From Stanieria sp. NIES-3757 (GTDB lineage Bacteria; Cyanobacteriota; Cyanobacteriia; Cyanobacteriales; Xenococcaceae): a stretch of 64,000 nucleotides of DNA. A program made the position numbers and the translations under genes. The notes beneath the pieces were generated by a model that saw only the letters and a list, made by a program, of their open reading frames with translations, had not been told where the DNA came from and did no database searches. Each line of letters opens with the position of its first letter. The stretch's first letter is position 1. The stretch is from positions 2,790,001-2,854,000 of the forward strand of contig AP017375.1 of the NCBI GenBank assembly GCA_002355455.1, read 5' to 3'. Below, in pieces: positions 43,096-53,500 of the stretch.

Positions 43096-45165
43096 ATGTT
43101 TCACAAGAGATTGCTGACGAGAAGACAAACTTTTAAGTTGAGCTTGGGGTTAGCAACTGCTGTTGGCATTGGAGCTTTTGGCAGAAATTCAGTTAATAGA
43201 AATTCTCCAGCAGAAGAATTATCAGAAATTACTAATCTCACTGCTCAAAATATTAATGCTGCTCAAATCGATGAAAATAACATTACTCAAACTATTTATG
43301 TTAATATCAATGCTCCTAACGCCTCAGATCATAATTCAGCCTCTTCAACTCAGCCTTTAAAATCTCTTAGTGCAGCCCTCGAACGAGCCAAACAATATTT
43401 AAATAGAGGAGAAGGAACAAAAATTATTCTTTATCCTGGTGTATATCGGGAAGGAGAATTAGTCATTGATGGAGAACAATTAGCCCCTCAAGCTAAAGAT
43501 GCGGTTCTCATCATTGAGGGTGTAAATAAAGAAGTAGTTATTAGTGGTGCTGAAGCATGGCATCCTTCTAGCTGGAAAACCATCAAAAGGAATGGAATTG
43601 TTTATTACGAAAAAGACTGGTTATACGATTTTGGTAATAATGACGGTGCTTGGGGTAAATACAATCCTCCAGATGTTATAGCTCATCGTAGTGAAATGGT
43701 GTTTGTTAACGGACAACCCTTAAAACAAGTTTTACTAGAAAAATATAGTTACACCACACCTAATGATTATCAGGGCAAAGGTTATTATAGTTATCTTGGT
43801 TATGAACAACCCTACAACGTTCTTCAACCAGGAACTTTTGGAATAGCCGAATTAGAGCAAAATGGTAATAAAATTTATTTTTGTCCTCCAGAGGGAACCA
43901 ATTTTTCTCAAGCAGAAGTAGAAGTTTCCACCAAAAGATTTTTGTTGCGATTTTTCCACATGGAAAATGTCGTATTGCGTCGATTAAATTTTCAGCATAG
44001 TGCTAATGAAATTGAAATTCCTGGAGCAGCAGTAATGTTTGGTCCTTGGTATGGTGAGAATAAATTTCGAGGTAACAATATTCTAATCGAAAACTGCAAT
44101 TTTAGTTGGAATAATGGCAGAGGTTTAAGTTTACTTCATCAGCAAAATGTTACTTTACGTGGTAATAAGTTTAACTATAACGGTTTTATGGGCGTAGATG
44201 CTCATACCCTTCTCAATACTCGTTGGAATAATAATGAAACTAACTTTAATAACTGGCGTGGGCATCAAGGTGGAATGCTGCAATGGGCAATAGCAGGAGC
44301 GAAAATTCATAATACTTGGAATGGTTTATTTCGCAATCATCGTACGATTGGAAATATGACGGTAGGATTATGGTTTGATATTGGTAATCGCAATATTACG
44401 ATCGATCATCTCATTGCACTTCACAATATTCGTGGTTTAGCTTTAGAAATTTCCCCAGGACCGTTTATCGTTCGTAATTCATTATTAGCTGATGACCAAG
44501 AAGTCAATTTTTTAGTTGAAAATGCTCATAACATTGTCTTATCAAATTCAATTATTTGTGCAGTTAATGGAGGAGATTCAGTCCAATTTACTTCGGCAAG
44601 TTCTCGTACCTATACTGATAGTCTGGGTCAAATTTTAGGACAGAATCAGGGTCAAGAAATACCAATTAACTTGGGTTCAACTAGATTCCAGAATAATTTG
44701 ATTGTTGCCAATCAGAAAGAACAAGCTTTAATCGTTCAAAAAACTGGAAATCCACAACTTTATCAGCAATTTCTTCAGCAGGAATATAGAGGCAAAGACA
44801 ATTCTTATTGGGCTCCTTTGAGAAAAACTTTTGGCATAGATTTCCAAAGAACTAACATGACTAATCTTAGTCAATGGGGAAATTATACTAAGGAAACAAA
44901 TTATCGGTGGCGAGAACCCTATTTTGTAGATTCAGAAAATTATGATTTTCGTTTAAGGTCAGATAGCCCTATCAAACAACTAGAAAGTAATTTGCCTATA
45001 CAACAAATAAATAGCGATACTATTGCAGAAATGAAGCAGTATTTAGCTTGGGTTCAAAATAAATCCACAACCAATTCTTCTGAGAATTTTTTCCAAAAAC
45101 TAAGAAATTTTTTCAACCAGGATAATAATAGTAATTCAGTTCATCAAGAAGAATACGCTGATTAA
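43096..45165 (+). CDS. Exported right-handed beta-helix protein
   Basis: This large exported protein has 689 residues. The N-terminus (LLTRRQTFKLSLGLATAVGIG) has a twin-arginine motif before a hydrophobic stretch, so Tat export is possible. From about residue 70, DUF1565-like strands begin (ASSTQPLKSLSAALERAKQY, IILYPGVYREGELVIDG). Parallel beta-helix repeats follow across 280-500 (VVLRRLNFQHS, ILIENCNFSWNNGRGLSLL, VTLRGNKFNYNGFMGVD, ITIDHLIALHNIRGLAL). Such folds usually bind or cleave polysaccharides. No catalytic motif can be assigned. It lies just before the sugar-nucleotide locus and may act on a surface glycan. Confidence 0.85.
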   Translation: MFHKRLLTRRQTFKLSLGLATAVGIGAFGRNSVNRNSPAEELSEITNLTAQNINAAQIDENNITQTIYVNINAPNASDHNSASSTQPLKSLSAALERAKQYLNRGEGTKIILYPGVYREGELVIDGEQLAPQAKDAVLIIEGVNKEVVISGAEAWHPSSWKTIKRNGIVYYEKDWLYDFGNNDGAWGKYNPPDVIAHRSEMVFVNGQPLKQVLLEKYSYTTPNDYQGKGYYSYLGYEQPYNVLQPGTFGIAELEQNGNKIYFCPPEGTNFSQAEVEVSTKRFLLRFFHMENVVLRRLNFQHSANEIEIPGAAVMFGPWYGENKFRGNNILIENCNFSWNNGRGLSLLHQQNVTLRGNKFNYNGFMGVDAHTLLNTRWNNNETNFNNWRGHQGGMLQWAIAGAKIHNTWNGLFRNHRTIGNMTVGLWFDIGNRNITIDHLIALHNIRGLALEISPGPFIVRNSLLADDQEVNFLVENAHNIVLSNSIICAVNGGDSVQFTSASSRTYTDSLGQILGQNQGQEIPINLGSTRFQNNLIVANQKEQALIVQKTGNPQLYQQFLQQEYRGKDNSYWAPLRKTFGIDFQRTNMTNLSQWGNYTKETNYRWREPYFVDSENYDFRLRSDSPIKQLESNLPIQQINSDTIAEMKQYLAWVQNKSTTNSSENFFQKLRNFFNQDNNSNSVHQEEYAD

Positions 45166-45198
45166 TGATTTAAAAAGTCAAATAAGATCAAAATATAA

Positions 45199-46173
45199 TT
45201 AGCTAGGGCGAGAAAACCAATTGACAGCATTTTCTAAAGCTAAATCAATTGAAGATTGAGGTAAACCTAACTCTGTGATTGCTTTAGTTGCGTCGTAATA
45301 CATTTTTTGTCTGGACATTCGTACCCCGTCTAAAGGAATTGAGGGTTGTTTACCAAACAAACTTAAAACTCGTTCATCAAGCCAAGCCACAGTATAAGGT
45401 ATCCAATAAGGAATAGTCTTTTGTGGTGCTGGTAAACCTGTAATAACTGAAAGTTTTGCTAATAATGCTTTGAGAGTAATATTTTGATTACCCAAAATAT
45501 AGCGATCGCCTGAACGACCTTTTTCTAAGGCTAATAAATGTCCCCAAGCTACATCTTTAACATCAATAAGATTCAAACCAGTATCAACATAAAAAGGCAT
45601 TTTTCGGCGCAAAAAACGCACAATCATTTCTCCAGTAGGAGTAGGTTTAATATCCCACACCCCAATCGGAGTACTAGGATTAACGATCACTAGATCTTGG
45701 CCTAGTTTACAAGCTTTAACAGCTTCTTGCTCGGCATAATATTTTGATTTTTTATAATCACCTACCAATTGATTTACAGGACTTTGATAAGTTTCATTAA
45801 CTGGAATGCCATTTTTTCCCACCCCAATTGCTGCTACCGAACTTGTATAAACAATACGCTCAATACCTGCTTGATGGGCTGCTTGCAGAAGATTACGTGT
45901 ACCTAAAACATTATCTTGATACAATTGTTTTTTACTAGCCTGCCACAAAGAATAATGAGCAGCAACATGAAATAACACCTGGCATCCCTGCATCTGTTGG
46001 GATAAATTAGAGTCGTTCAAATCTCCTTCAACGGTTTCGATGTCTAAAGAGTCTAGATTATCCAAACGACTGCTAAAACGGACTAAAACTTTTACTTTAT
46101 ATCCTTGTTGTAGCAGTAGTCGAACTAAATTAGACCCAACAAAACCAGTTCCACCTGTTACAAAAGCACGCAT
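45199..46173 (-). CDS. hpnA: NAD-dependent sugar epimerase, HpnA-like
   Basis: This extended short-chain dehydrogenase/reductase has 324 residues. The cofactor loop VTGGTGFVGSNLVRLLLQQG starts at residue 5. Next come FHVAAHYSLWQA, IVYTSSVAAIGV and the active-site GDYKKSKYYAEQEA (Tyr-x3-Lys). The sequence is closest to the hopanoid-associated epimerase HpnA, which is often linked to squalene/hopene genes; none is near here. It is divergent from rfbC with 216 bases between the starts. Confidence 0.82.
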   Translation of the reverse strand: MRAFVTGGTGFVGSNLVRLLLQQGYKVKVLVRFSSRLDNLDSLDIETVEGDLNDSNLSQQMQGCQVLFHVAAHYSLWQASKKQLYQDNVLGTRNLLQAAHQAGIERIVYTSSVAAIGVGKNGIPVNETYQSPVNQLVGDYKKSKYYAEQEAVKACKLGQDLVIVNPSTPIGVWDIKPTPTGEMIVRFLRRKMPFYVDTGLNLIDVKDVAWGHLLALEKGRSGDRYILGNQNITLKALLAKLSVITGLPAPQKTIPYWIPYTVAWLDERVLSLFGKQPSIPLDGVRMSRQKMYYDATKAITELGLPQSSIDLALENAVNWFSRPS

Positions 46174-46389
46174 GAATAGTTGTTGAGCGATGGACTACTT
46201 GGCAATTATAAACCTATGTCTAAGATTGTCCGTTAATTATTGATTGATTTAAATTTTCGATTAATTGTAGCTTGCTAACACGGTTTGTTTGGGAAGTTTG
46301 CGCTAGTTACACCCCCCAGTTTAACTATTAAACCATCTAAATTTTCACTTCTGTAGGTTCTAATTTTTAAAATAATACTCGAATAAATC

Positions 46390-46935
46390 ATGAAGATAAT
46401 TAGCACTAAAATCCCTGACGTTATCATTATTGAACCACAAGTGTTTGGCGACGAGCGCGGTTTTTTCCTGGAAAGTTACAATGAGAAAACTTTTGCCCAA
46501 AAAACTGGTATTCAAGAGAAATTTGTCCAAGATAATCACTCTCGTTCTGCTAAAAACGTTCTCAGAGGATTACATTATCAAATTCAACAACCTCAAGGAA
46601 AATTAGTCCGAGTAGTTATTGGAGAAGTGTTTGATGTAGCTGTGGATCTAAGAAAAAGTTCTCCTACCTTTGGCGAGTGGGTAAGCTGCATCTTGAGTGC
46701 AGAAAATAAAAAATTATTGTGGGTGCCTCCAGGATTTGCTCATGGTTTTTTAGTTTTGTCGGAAATCGCCGATTTTCTCTATAAAACTACTGACTACTAC
46801 GCCCCTGAGTACGAAAGAGCAATTCTTTGGAATGATCCTACTCTCAACATTGATTGGCCACTACAAACTACTCCTCACCTTTCGGCAAAAGATCTAGCAG
46901 CCCAAACTTTACAAACAGCCGAGGTATTTTTATGA
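46390..46935 (+). CDS. rfbC: dTDP-4-dehydrorhamnose 3,5-epimerase
   Basis: RfbC/RmlC catalyses the third step to dTDP-L-rhamnose. The 181-residue cupin-fold protein has FFLESYNEKTFAQ, the catalytic region KNVLRGLHYQIQQPQGKLV (His base) and VAVDLRKSSPTFGEW, then WVPPGFAHGFLVLS. All conserved positions are present. The stop overlaps the rfbD start (ATGA, 46932-46935), so translation is coupled. It opens a complete rhamnose operon. Confidence 0.96.
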   Translation: MKIISTKIPDVIIIEPQVFGDERGFFLESYNEKTFAQKTGIQEKFVQDNHSRSAKNVLRGLHYQIQQPQGKLVRVVIGEVFDVAVDLRKSSPTFGEWVSCILSAENKKLLWVPPGFAHGFLVLSEIADFLYKTTDYYAPEYERAILWNDPTLNIDWPLQTTPHLSAKDLAAQTLQTAEVFL

Positions 46936-47825
46936 GTAAAATTGTTCTTACAGGAGTTACAGGACAAGTAGGTCAAGAGTTGCAACAAACTCTAAGTTCT
47001 TTGGGAGAAGTGATTGGCTTAAAACGTCACCAGTTAGATTTAACCGATCCGCTGTCGATTGAAGAAGTAATGAGCCAAATCAAACCCAATATTATTGTCA
47101 ATGCAGCAGCTTATACCGCAGTAGATCAAGCTGAAACTGAAGCAAAACTAGCTAATACAATTAATGGTATTGCACCTACTGCCATGGCAGAAGTAGCGGA
47201 AAAAATTGGGGCAACTTTGGTACATATTTCCACCGATTATGTTTTTGATGGTCGCAACCATACTCCCTATCATGAAGAAGATGCTACTAATCCGATTGGA
47301 GTATATGGAAAATCGAAACTTTTAGGAGAAGAAGGCATTATCAATAATTGTTCTCGTTATTTAATTCTCCGTATTGCTTGGGTATATGGTTCTCGCGGAC
47401 ATGGTAACTTTGTGAAAACAATGTTAAAGCTAGGAGCAGAACGAGAAGAAATTCGGGTAGTTGCCGATCAAATCGGAAGTCCAACTTGGTCTTATGATAT
47501 TGCTGTAACTATCACTCAAATGCTGGCGAGAGAAATAGCTGGAAGTTCAGTTTTGCCAACAGGAATTTATCACTTTACTAATAGTGGTGTAGCTAGTTGG
47601 TACGATTTTGCCGTAGCAATTTTTGCCGAGGCACAACAATTAGGATTTCCGCTCAAAGTTAAGCAGATTGTGCCAATTACAACTTCTCAATATCCTACTC
47701 CTGCCCAACGTCCAGCTTATTCAGTACTGAACAAAACTAAAATAACTGAAGCTTTGGGTGTACATCCTCCTTATTGGCGACAGTCTTTACAAAAAATGCT
47801 GGTTCAGTGGCGTGGGCTGATCTAA
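46932..47825 (+). CDS. rfbD: dTDP-4-dehydrorhamnose reductase
   Basis: RfbD/RmlD reduces the keto intermediate to dTDP-L-rhamnose. The 297-residue SDR has GVTGQVGQEL as cofactor loop, NAAAYTAVDQAE, the STDYVFDG block and the active-site YGKSKLLGE. The open frame extends upstream to 46854, but the ATG at 46932 (MSKIVLTGVTG), overlapping the rfbC stop by four bases, fits the family start. rfbA follows after 34 bases. Confidence 0.96.
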   Translation: MSKIVLTGVTGQVGQELQQTLSSLGEVIGLKRHQLDLTDPLSIEEVMSQIKPNIIVNAAAYTAVDQAETEAKLANTINGIAPTAMAEVAEKIGATLVHISTDYVFDGRNHTPYHEEDATNPIGVYGKSKLLGEEGIINNCSRYLILRIAWVYGSRGHGNFVKTMLKLGAEREEIRVVADQIGSPTWSYDIAVTITQMLAREIAGSSVLPTGIYHFTNSGVASWYDFAVAIFAEAQQLGFPLKVKQIVPITTSQYPTPAQRPAYSVLNKTKITEALGVHPPYWRQSLQKMLVQWRGLI

Positions 47826-47859
47826 ATCGGTCTCATTTATTACTATTTAGGAACAAAAT

Positions 47860-48933
47860 ATGAAAGCACTTATTCTTTCTGGTGGTAAAGGTACTCGCTT
47901 ACGTCCTTTGACGTACACTGGTGCTAAACAACTTGTCCCTGTAGCTAACAAACCCATCCTCTGGTATGGGATTGAATCGATTATTACTGCTGGCATTACT
48001 GATATTGGGATTATTATTAGTCCCGAGACAGGTGCAGAAGTTCAAGCAAAAACAGGCAACGGCGATCGCTTTGGAGCGAGAATTACCTACATTTTACAAG
48101 ACCAACCTTTAGGTTTAGCTCACGCTGTCAAGATTGCTCAACCTTTTCTCGAAGATTCTCCTTTTGTAATGTATTTGGGAGATAATCTGGTTCAAAGTCA
48201 ACTCAATTTATTTTTAGATAAATTTAATTCTAAACATCTAGATGCCTTAACTTTACTTTGCGAAGTTGAAAACCCTACGGCTTTTGGGGTAGCTAGAGTT
48301 GACGAACAGGGGAAAGTTTTAGAACTAATTGAAAAACCTAAAGTTCCTCCTTCTAATCTCGCCTTAGTAGGGGTATATTTATTTTCTCCCGCCATTCATG
48401 AAGCGATCGCAAATATTGTACCTTCGCCTAGAGGTGAATTAGAAATTACTGATGCCATTCAGTATCTGATCGAAAGTCAAAAAAATGTTGAATCTTTCCA
48501 GTTACAAGGTTGGTGGCTTGATACAGGAAAAAAAGATGACCTACTCGCAGCTAATCAAGTTATTTTAGACACTTGCCTTGACTCAACTATTGCTGGGGAA
48601 GTTGATTCTAATAGCAAAATCAGTGGCAGAGTTCATATCGGTAAAGGTTCTCAAATCATTAATAGTACGATTCGCGGGCCTGTAACTATTGGTGAAAATT
48701 GCCACATTGAAAACTGTTTTATCGGACCTTATAGCAGTATTGCCGATCACGCTACCATCATCGATACCGAAATTGAACATAGTGTAATTTTAACTGAAGC
48801 TAAGGTAATTGGGATTCAACAACGAATTGTTGATAGTCTAATTGGTGCTAGGGTGCAATTAACAGTTACACCTCAACGTCCTAAAGCACTGAGATTTATG
48901 ATCGGAGACGATTCTCAAATCGAATTAGCTTAA
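47860..48933 (+). CDS. rfbA: Glucose-1-phosphate thymidylyltransferase (long form)
   Basis: RfbA makes dTDP-glucose from glucose-1-phosphate and dTTP. The nucleotidyltransferase head starts MKALILSGGKGTRLRPLTYT with the catalytic loop and AKQLVPVANKPIL, then YLGDNLVQ and WWLDTGKKDDLL. At 357 residues it is longer than RmlA of enterobacteria because a left-handed beta-helix tail follows (about 245-350: SKISGRVHIGKGSQIINS, VTIGENCHIENCFIGPYSSI). This StrD-like form is common in cyanobacteria and actinobacteria. Confidence 0.93.
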   Translation: MKALILSGGKGTRLRPLTYTGAKQLVPVANKPILWYGIESIITAGITDIGIIISPETGAEVQAKTGNGDRFGARITYILQDQPLGLAHAVKIAQPFLEDSPFVMYLGDNLVQSQLNLFLDKFNSKHLDALTLLCEVENPTAFGVARVDEQGKVLELIEKPKVPPSNLALVGVYLFSPAIHEAIANIVPSPRGELEITDAIQYLIESQKNVESFQLQGWWLDTGKKDDLLAANQVILDTCLDSTIAGEVDSNSKISGRVHIGKGSQIINSTIRGPVTIGENCHIENCFIGPYSSIADHATIIDTEIEHSVILTEAKVIGIQQRIVDSLIGARVQLTVTPQRPKALRFMIGDDSQIELA

Positions 48934-48979
48934 ATTGTTCCTTGGTTGTTGATCACTAATTATGCGACTGATAACTGAT

Positions 48980-49007
48980 GTAAAGACGCGACAGGTTACG
49001 TCTCTAC
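48980..49007. repeat. Short palindromic repeat, second copy
   Basis: GTAAAGACGCGACAGG and TTACGTCTCTAC form an imperfect palindrome related to 19048-19077. It lies between rfbA and rfbB within the operon. Confidence 0.5.
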
Positions 49008-49038
49008 TGGTAATTGATAACTGAATAACTATTAAATA

Positions 49039-50106
49039 ATGAATAAATCTCGAAACATACTTATAACTGGTGGTGCTGGTTTTATTGGTTCTAATTTCGT
49101 CCATCACTGGTGTAAAACTTATAACAAAGAGCGTGTTGTAGTCTTGGACGCGCTTACCTATGCGGGAAATCGCCAAAACCTCGCTACCCTAGAAGATAAA
49201 GCTAATCTACGTTTTGTTCATGGGAATATCTGCGATCGCGAATTAATCGACCGACTGCTTCAAGAAGAACAAATTGATAAGATTGCCCATTTTGCTGCTG
49301 AATCTCATGTAGATCGTTCGATTTTAGGTCCTGGTGCTTTTATAGAAACCAATGTGGTTGGGACGTTTACTTTACTCGAATCTTTTCGGCAAAGATGGGA
49401 AAACCAGGGTAAACCCTTAAATTATCGTTTTCTCCATGTTTCTACAGATGAAGTTTATGGAAGTTTAGCACCAGACGACCCTGCCTTTTCCGAAACTACT
49501 CCTTATGCACCAAACAGTCCTTATTCGGCATCAAAAGCAGGTAGCGATCATCTTGCCCGTGCTTACTATCATACTTACGGAATGCCTACCATAATTACCA
49601 ATTGCTCAAATAATTATGGTCCTTATCACTTTCCTGAAAAACTTATTCCTTTAATCTGCATTAATATTTTGCTTGGTAAACCCCTACCAGTGTACGGAGA
49701 TGGTCAAAATATTCGAGATTGGTTGTATGTCGAAGATCATTGTCGTGCTTTAGATGTCGTCATCAATCGTGGTAAACCAGGAGAAACTTATAATATTGGT
49801 GGCAATAACGAAGTCAAGAATATTGAACTAGTTCAGCAAATTTGCGATTTGATGGATGAACTTGCATCTGAATTACCCCTTACTCCAGCACGCAAACTAA
49901 TAAGCTTTGTTAAAGACCGACCGGGACACGACCGTAGATATGCGATCGATGCTACTAAAATCAAAACTGAATTAGGCTGGACTCCTCAAGTCACTGTACA
50001 AGAGGGATTACGTCAAACAGTATTATGGTATTTAAATAATCGTTCTTGGTGGCAACCTTTACTGTCTCCAGAATATCAAAGTTATTATCAACAAGTTTAT
50101 TCCTAA
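49039..50106 (+). CDS. rfbB: dTDP-glucose 4,6-dehydratase
   Basis: RfbB/RmlB converts dTDP-glucose to the 4-keto-6-deoxy sugar. The 355-residue SDR has [43 protein letters not shown], the active-site STDEVYGS and [17 protein letters not shown] (Tyr-x3-Lys), and [15 protein letters not shown]. Length and motifs are complete. With rfbC, rfbD and rfbA it gives the whole dTDP-L-rhamnose pathway in one 3.7-kb block; the order C-D-A-B follows neither the pathway nor the enterobacterial order. Confidence 0.96.
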   Translation: MNKSRNILITGGAGFIGSNFVHHWCKTYNKERVVVLDALTYAGNRQNLATLEDKANLRFVHGNICDRELIDRLLQEEQIDKIAHFAAESHVDRSILGPGAFIETNVVGTFTLLESFRQRWENQGKPLNYRFLHVSTDEVYGSLAPDDPAFSETTPYAPNSPYSASKAGSDHLARAYYHTYGMPTIITNCSNNYGPYHFPEKLIPLICINILLGKPLPVYGDGQNIRDWLYVEDHCRALDVVINRGKPGETYNIGGNNEVKNIELVQQICDLMDELASELPLTPARKLISFVKDRPGHDRRYAIDATKIKTELGWTPQVTVQEGLRQTVLWYLNNRSWWQPLLSPEYQSYYQQVYS

Positions 50107-50561
50107 TTTCTAACTAGATTAAGTTGTTAATTAACTAACAAGTCCAATTAAATATTTTTACATAATCCAGCTAGCTAAATTTCAAGCTAGCTTATTTTAT
50201 ATTAGGTTGATCGTATTAGAATACTCATAAGTTAAAACGTAATTTAATCAAGATTTTTTAGCTGTTATAACTAAGTAAATTTATTTATTTTTTGGGTATT
50301 GTTGCCCAATTAAAATCCATTCAATAATTACTAATTATTAGTATAAATACTATTTACGTAAAATCAATTAAATAGAAAAACATAAAAAAAATAATACTTG
50401 AATATTCTTGAAACACTTGATATTTTAGTATTATTAAGATTTTCAATAAATTTAATTTATTAATCTTTAATTATTTTTTTTGTCTAATCCATGAAGATTC
50501 GACCAATAGTTTTTTAAAATTTCTAACTTTAAATTACCTAATATCAAGTTTAAAACAGCTA
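50107..50561. other. Spacer after rfbB with a terminator
   Basis: This very AT-rich spacer has 455 bases and no gene. A terminator-like hairpin is at 50169-50192. The remaining 370 bases, with many A/T runs, probably hold the promoter of the large TPR-glycosyltransferase gene; no specific site stands out. Confidence 0.5.
50169..50192 (+). terminator. Terminator after rfbB
   Basis: Arms AGCTAGCT and AGCTAGCT (self-complementary) have loop AAATTTCA and are followed by TATTTTATATT. It is 63 bases after the rfbB stop and marks the end of the rhamnose operon. Confidence 0.65.
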
Positions 50562-53500
50562 ATGACTTTATCTAAGGTTAGTAATTGCAGCAAAGCAGTT
50601 GATGATTATCCACCAGCTTTAGAATCTTTACTAAATTCTCTTGAAAATCATGAAAAATTAGCAATAAATTTCAGACAACAAGGTAATTTTACTGAAGCGA
50701 TCGCTCATTATTTAGATGCTATTAATTTAAAACTAAATCGAGCTAAGTTTACCCCAACAATTTCTCAAATGAAATCTCAACAAATAACATCTCAAAACGA
50801 AGAGCAACAATCTGAATTTATTCAGTTACCTACGCCTAGTTTTAGTTGGCAAAATTTTATTCCTCCCTATCAGCACATACCTGAATCTCAATCTTCCCAG
50901 GCTACTTTGGCTCAACTAGCTATAACTGCTAATACACAGATTTTGATGCCTAAATTGGAAGTAGCACAGATTTATCTAGAACAAGCAATCATTTACTGGG
51001 AAAATCAGCAATGGGAAGAAGTAATTAAAGCTTGCCAAAATGCTCTGAAAATTAATCCAACTATAGTAGAAGCTTATAAACTTTTAGGTAATGCTTATCA
51101 AAGAATTGGCAATACAACCGAGGCAATTGGTTGTTATGCTAAAGCTTTAGAACTGCGTCCTGATTTAGCAGAAGTTTATGCTAATTTGGGTACTCTTTAT
51201 GCAGGTAAACAACAATGGCAACCAGCACTTAATTATTATCAAAAAGCCTTAATTTTTAAACCTGACTTTCCTGGGGTTTATAAGCATTTAGCTAAAGTGT
51301 GGCAACATTTGGGTAACCCAAACAAAGTTAGAGAATATAATCAATTAGCAATTCAATTACAAGCAAAACCTGACTTAGCTTTTCAACAGCATTTTCAGTT
51401 GGGTGAACAATTACTTAAAATAGGTAAGTTTCAAGAAGCTATTCATCAGTATTCTCGTGCGCTTGAGTTGGCTCCTACTTCTATTGAAACTCATCAAAAA
51501 TTAGCGATCACATTGGAACAATTGGGAGAATGGCAACAAGCTAGCAAATATTATCAGCGAGTTTTAGAACTGAAAAATAATCATCATCAATTAACAGTTA
51601 ATCCGATTGAACAAAAATTTTTAAATTCTCACCATAGTCCAGAACAATTACAAATTTCCCCAGCCAAAAATTCTGATTCAAAATTACAACAATATTTACA
51701 AAAAGCCGAGCAAAATCCTAACTCGGCTGAAGCGCAAGCTAATGTAGCTAGTATCTATGCCAAACAAAAACAATGGCAAAAAGCGATCGCGTATTATCAA
51801 AAAGCAATTCAACTCAATCCTAATTTTGCTGGAGCCTATCGTAATTTGGCTAGAGCTTTAACCGAGTCAGGAAAAGAAGATCAAGCAATTTCTGTTTGGT
51901 TACGAGCAATTCAGTTAGAACCTGAGAAAATTAAAGCAGAAGAATATTTACAACTAGGTAATCAACTCTTAAAACAAAGAAAGTCAGATAAAGCGATTGC
52001 CTGTTATCGTCAGGCAATTCAATTGCAACCATCTTTGGGAGAAGCATATGTGCGTCTTGGGGAGTTACTGAATCTAGCAGGACAAAAACAACAAGCACTC
52101 AATTGTTATCAACAAGGACTTAAAAACAGCCCTAATTATGCTCCACTACATTATCAGATTGCTCAAACTTGCATCGAACAACAACAATGGCAAAAAGCTG
52201 GCGAGCATTATCGAGCAGCTATTAAAATAGAGCCTAATTATTGGGAAGCTTATCATTATTGGGGTGAAGCTTTAACCAAACAGAAAAAATGGCATGAGGC
52301 AATAGAAGCTTATCGTCAGGCGATTAACATTAATCCAGATTTTTCTTGGTCATACAATAATTTAGGATACGCTTTAATTCAAATCGAACAATGGCATGAC
52401 GCAGCAGAAGCACTTCGTCAGGCAGTTAAACTTAATCCTGAATTTGTTTGGTCACATTTCAATCTCGGAGAAGCTTGTAGCAAACTCAAACTCTGGGATA
52501 AGGCAATCACTGCTTATCAGTCTGTACTTGCCTCCGATTTGCCAAATATTCATAATAAATTAGGCGATGCACTTTATCAAAGAATTCAAAGCGATCGCGA
52601 ATTAGCACTAAAATGTTATCGACAAGCGATCGCCCAAAACCCCGATCAACCTCATAATTATCATCAAGCAATCGCGATCGATAAATATAATTCAGAACTT
52701 TACATTGGTCTTGGCAATGCTTTAGTCAAGCAGGAAAAACTAGATGAAGCAATTATCGCCTATCAAATGGCAATGCAAATTCAACCGCGTAATTTAGAAG
52801 CTTCAATTCGTTTAGACAATACTTTACTGAAAAAAAATCCCCAAACCGATGTCAAGAAAATTCTTGAATCCCTTGTCGCAGAAGAGCCTCAATCATCATC
52901 CCAAACAGAGCAACTTGCTACAAATAAATCAGTAATAGTTCTACCCCAACGCGAGTGTCCCACGGTTTCAATTATTATTCCAGTCTACAACCAACTTCAA
53001 TACACGCTTCAATGTTTACAAGCCTTAGTCAATCAGATTCAAGCCACAACTTTAGTTGAAGTTATTGTTATTAATGACTGTTCTCAGGACAAAACTCAAG
53101 AGACATTAAGTGAGATTGAAGGCTTAATTTTGATTAATAATAACGAGAATTTAGGCTTTATTCATTCTTGTAACAAAGGTGCAGCACTAGCTAAGGGTAA
53201 ATATCTTTACTTCCTCAATAATGATACTGAGATCCGTCCCAACTGCATTGAAAGTTTAATTGATGTCTTCCTCCAAGACGAACAGGTAGGTGCAGTAGGC
53301 TCGAAACTAATCTATCCCCAAGGCTCTCTTCAAGAAGCTGGTGGAATTATTTGGCAAGATGCTTCTGGTTGGAATTATGGCAGAAATGATAATCCTCATG
53401 ACCCTCAATACAATTACTTACGCGAGGTAGATTATTGTTCTGGAGCAAGTTTAATGGTGAAAAAAGTCATTTTTGAAGCCTTAAAGGGCTTTGAAACCGA

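Noticed and set aside
46854-46931. Longer rfbD starting at 46854
   Set aside because: The extra 26 codons overlap rfbC out of frame and do not resemble RmlD; the coupled ATG at 46932 is the usual start.
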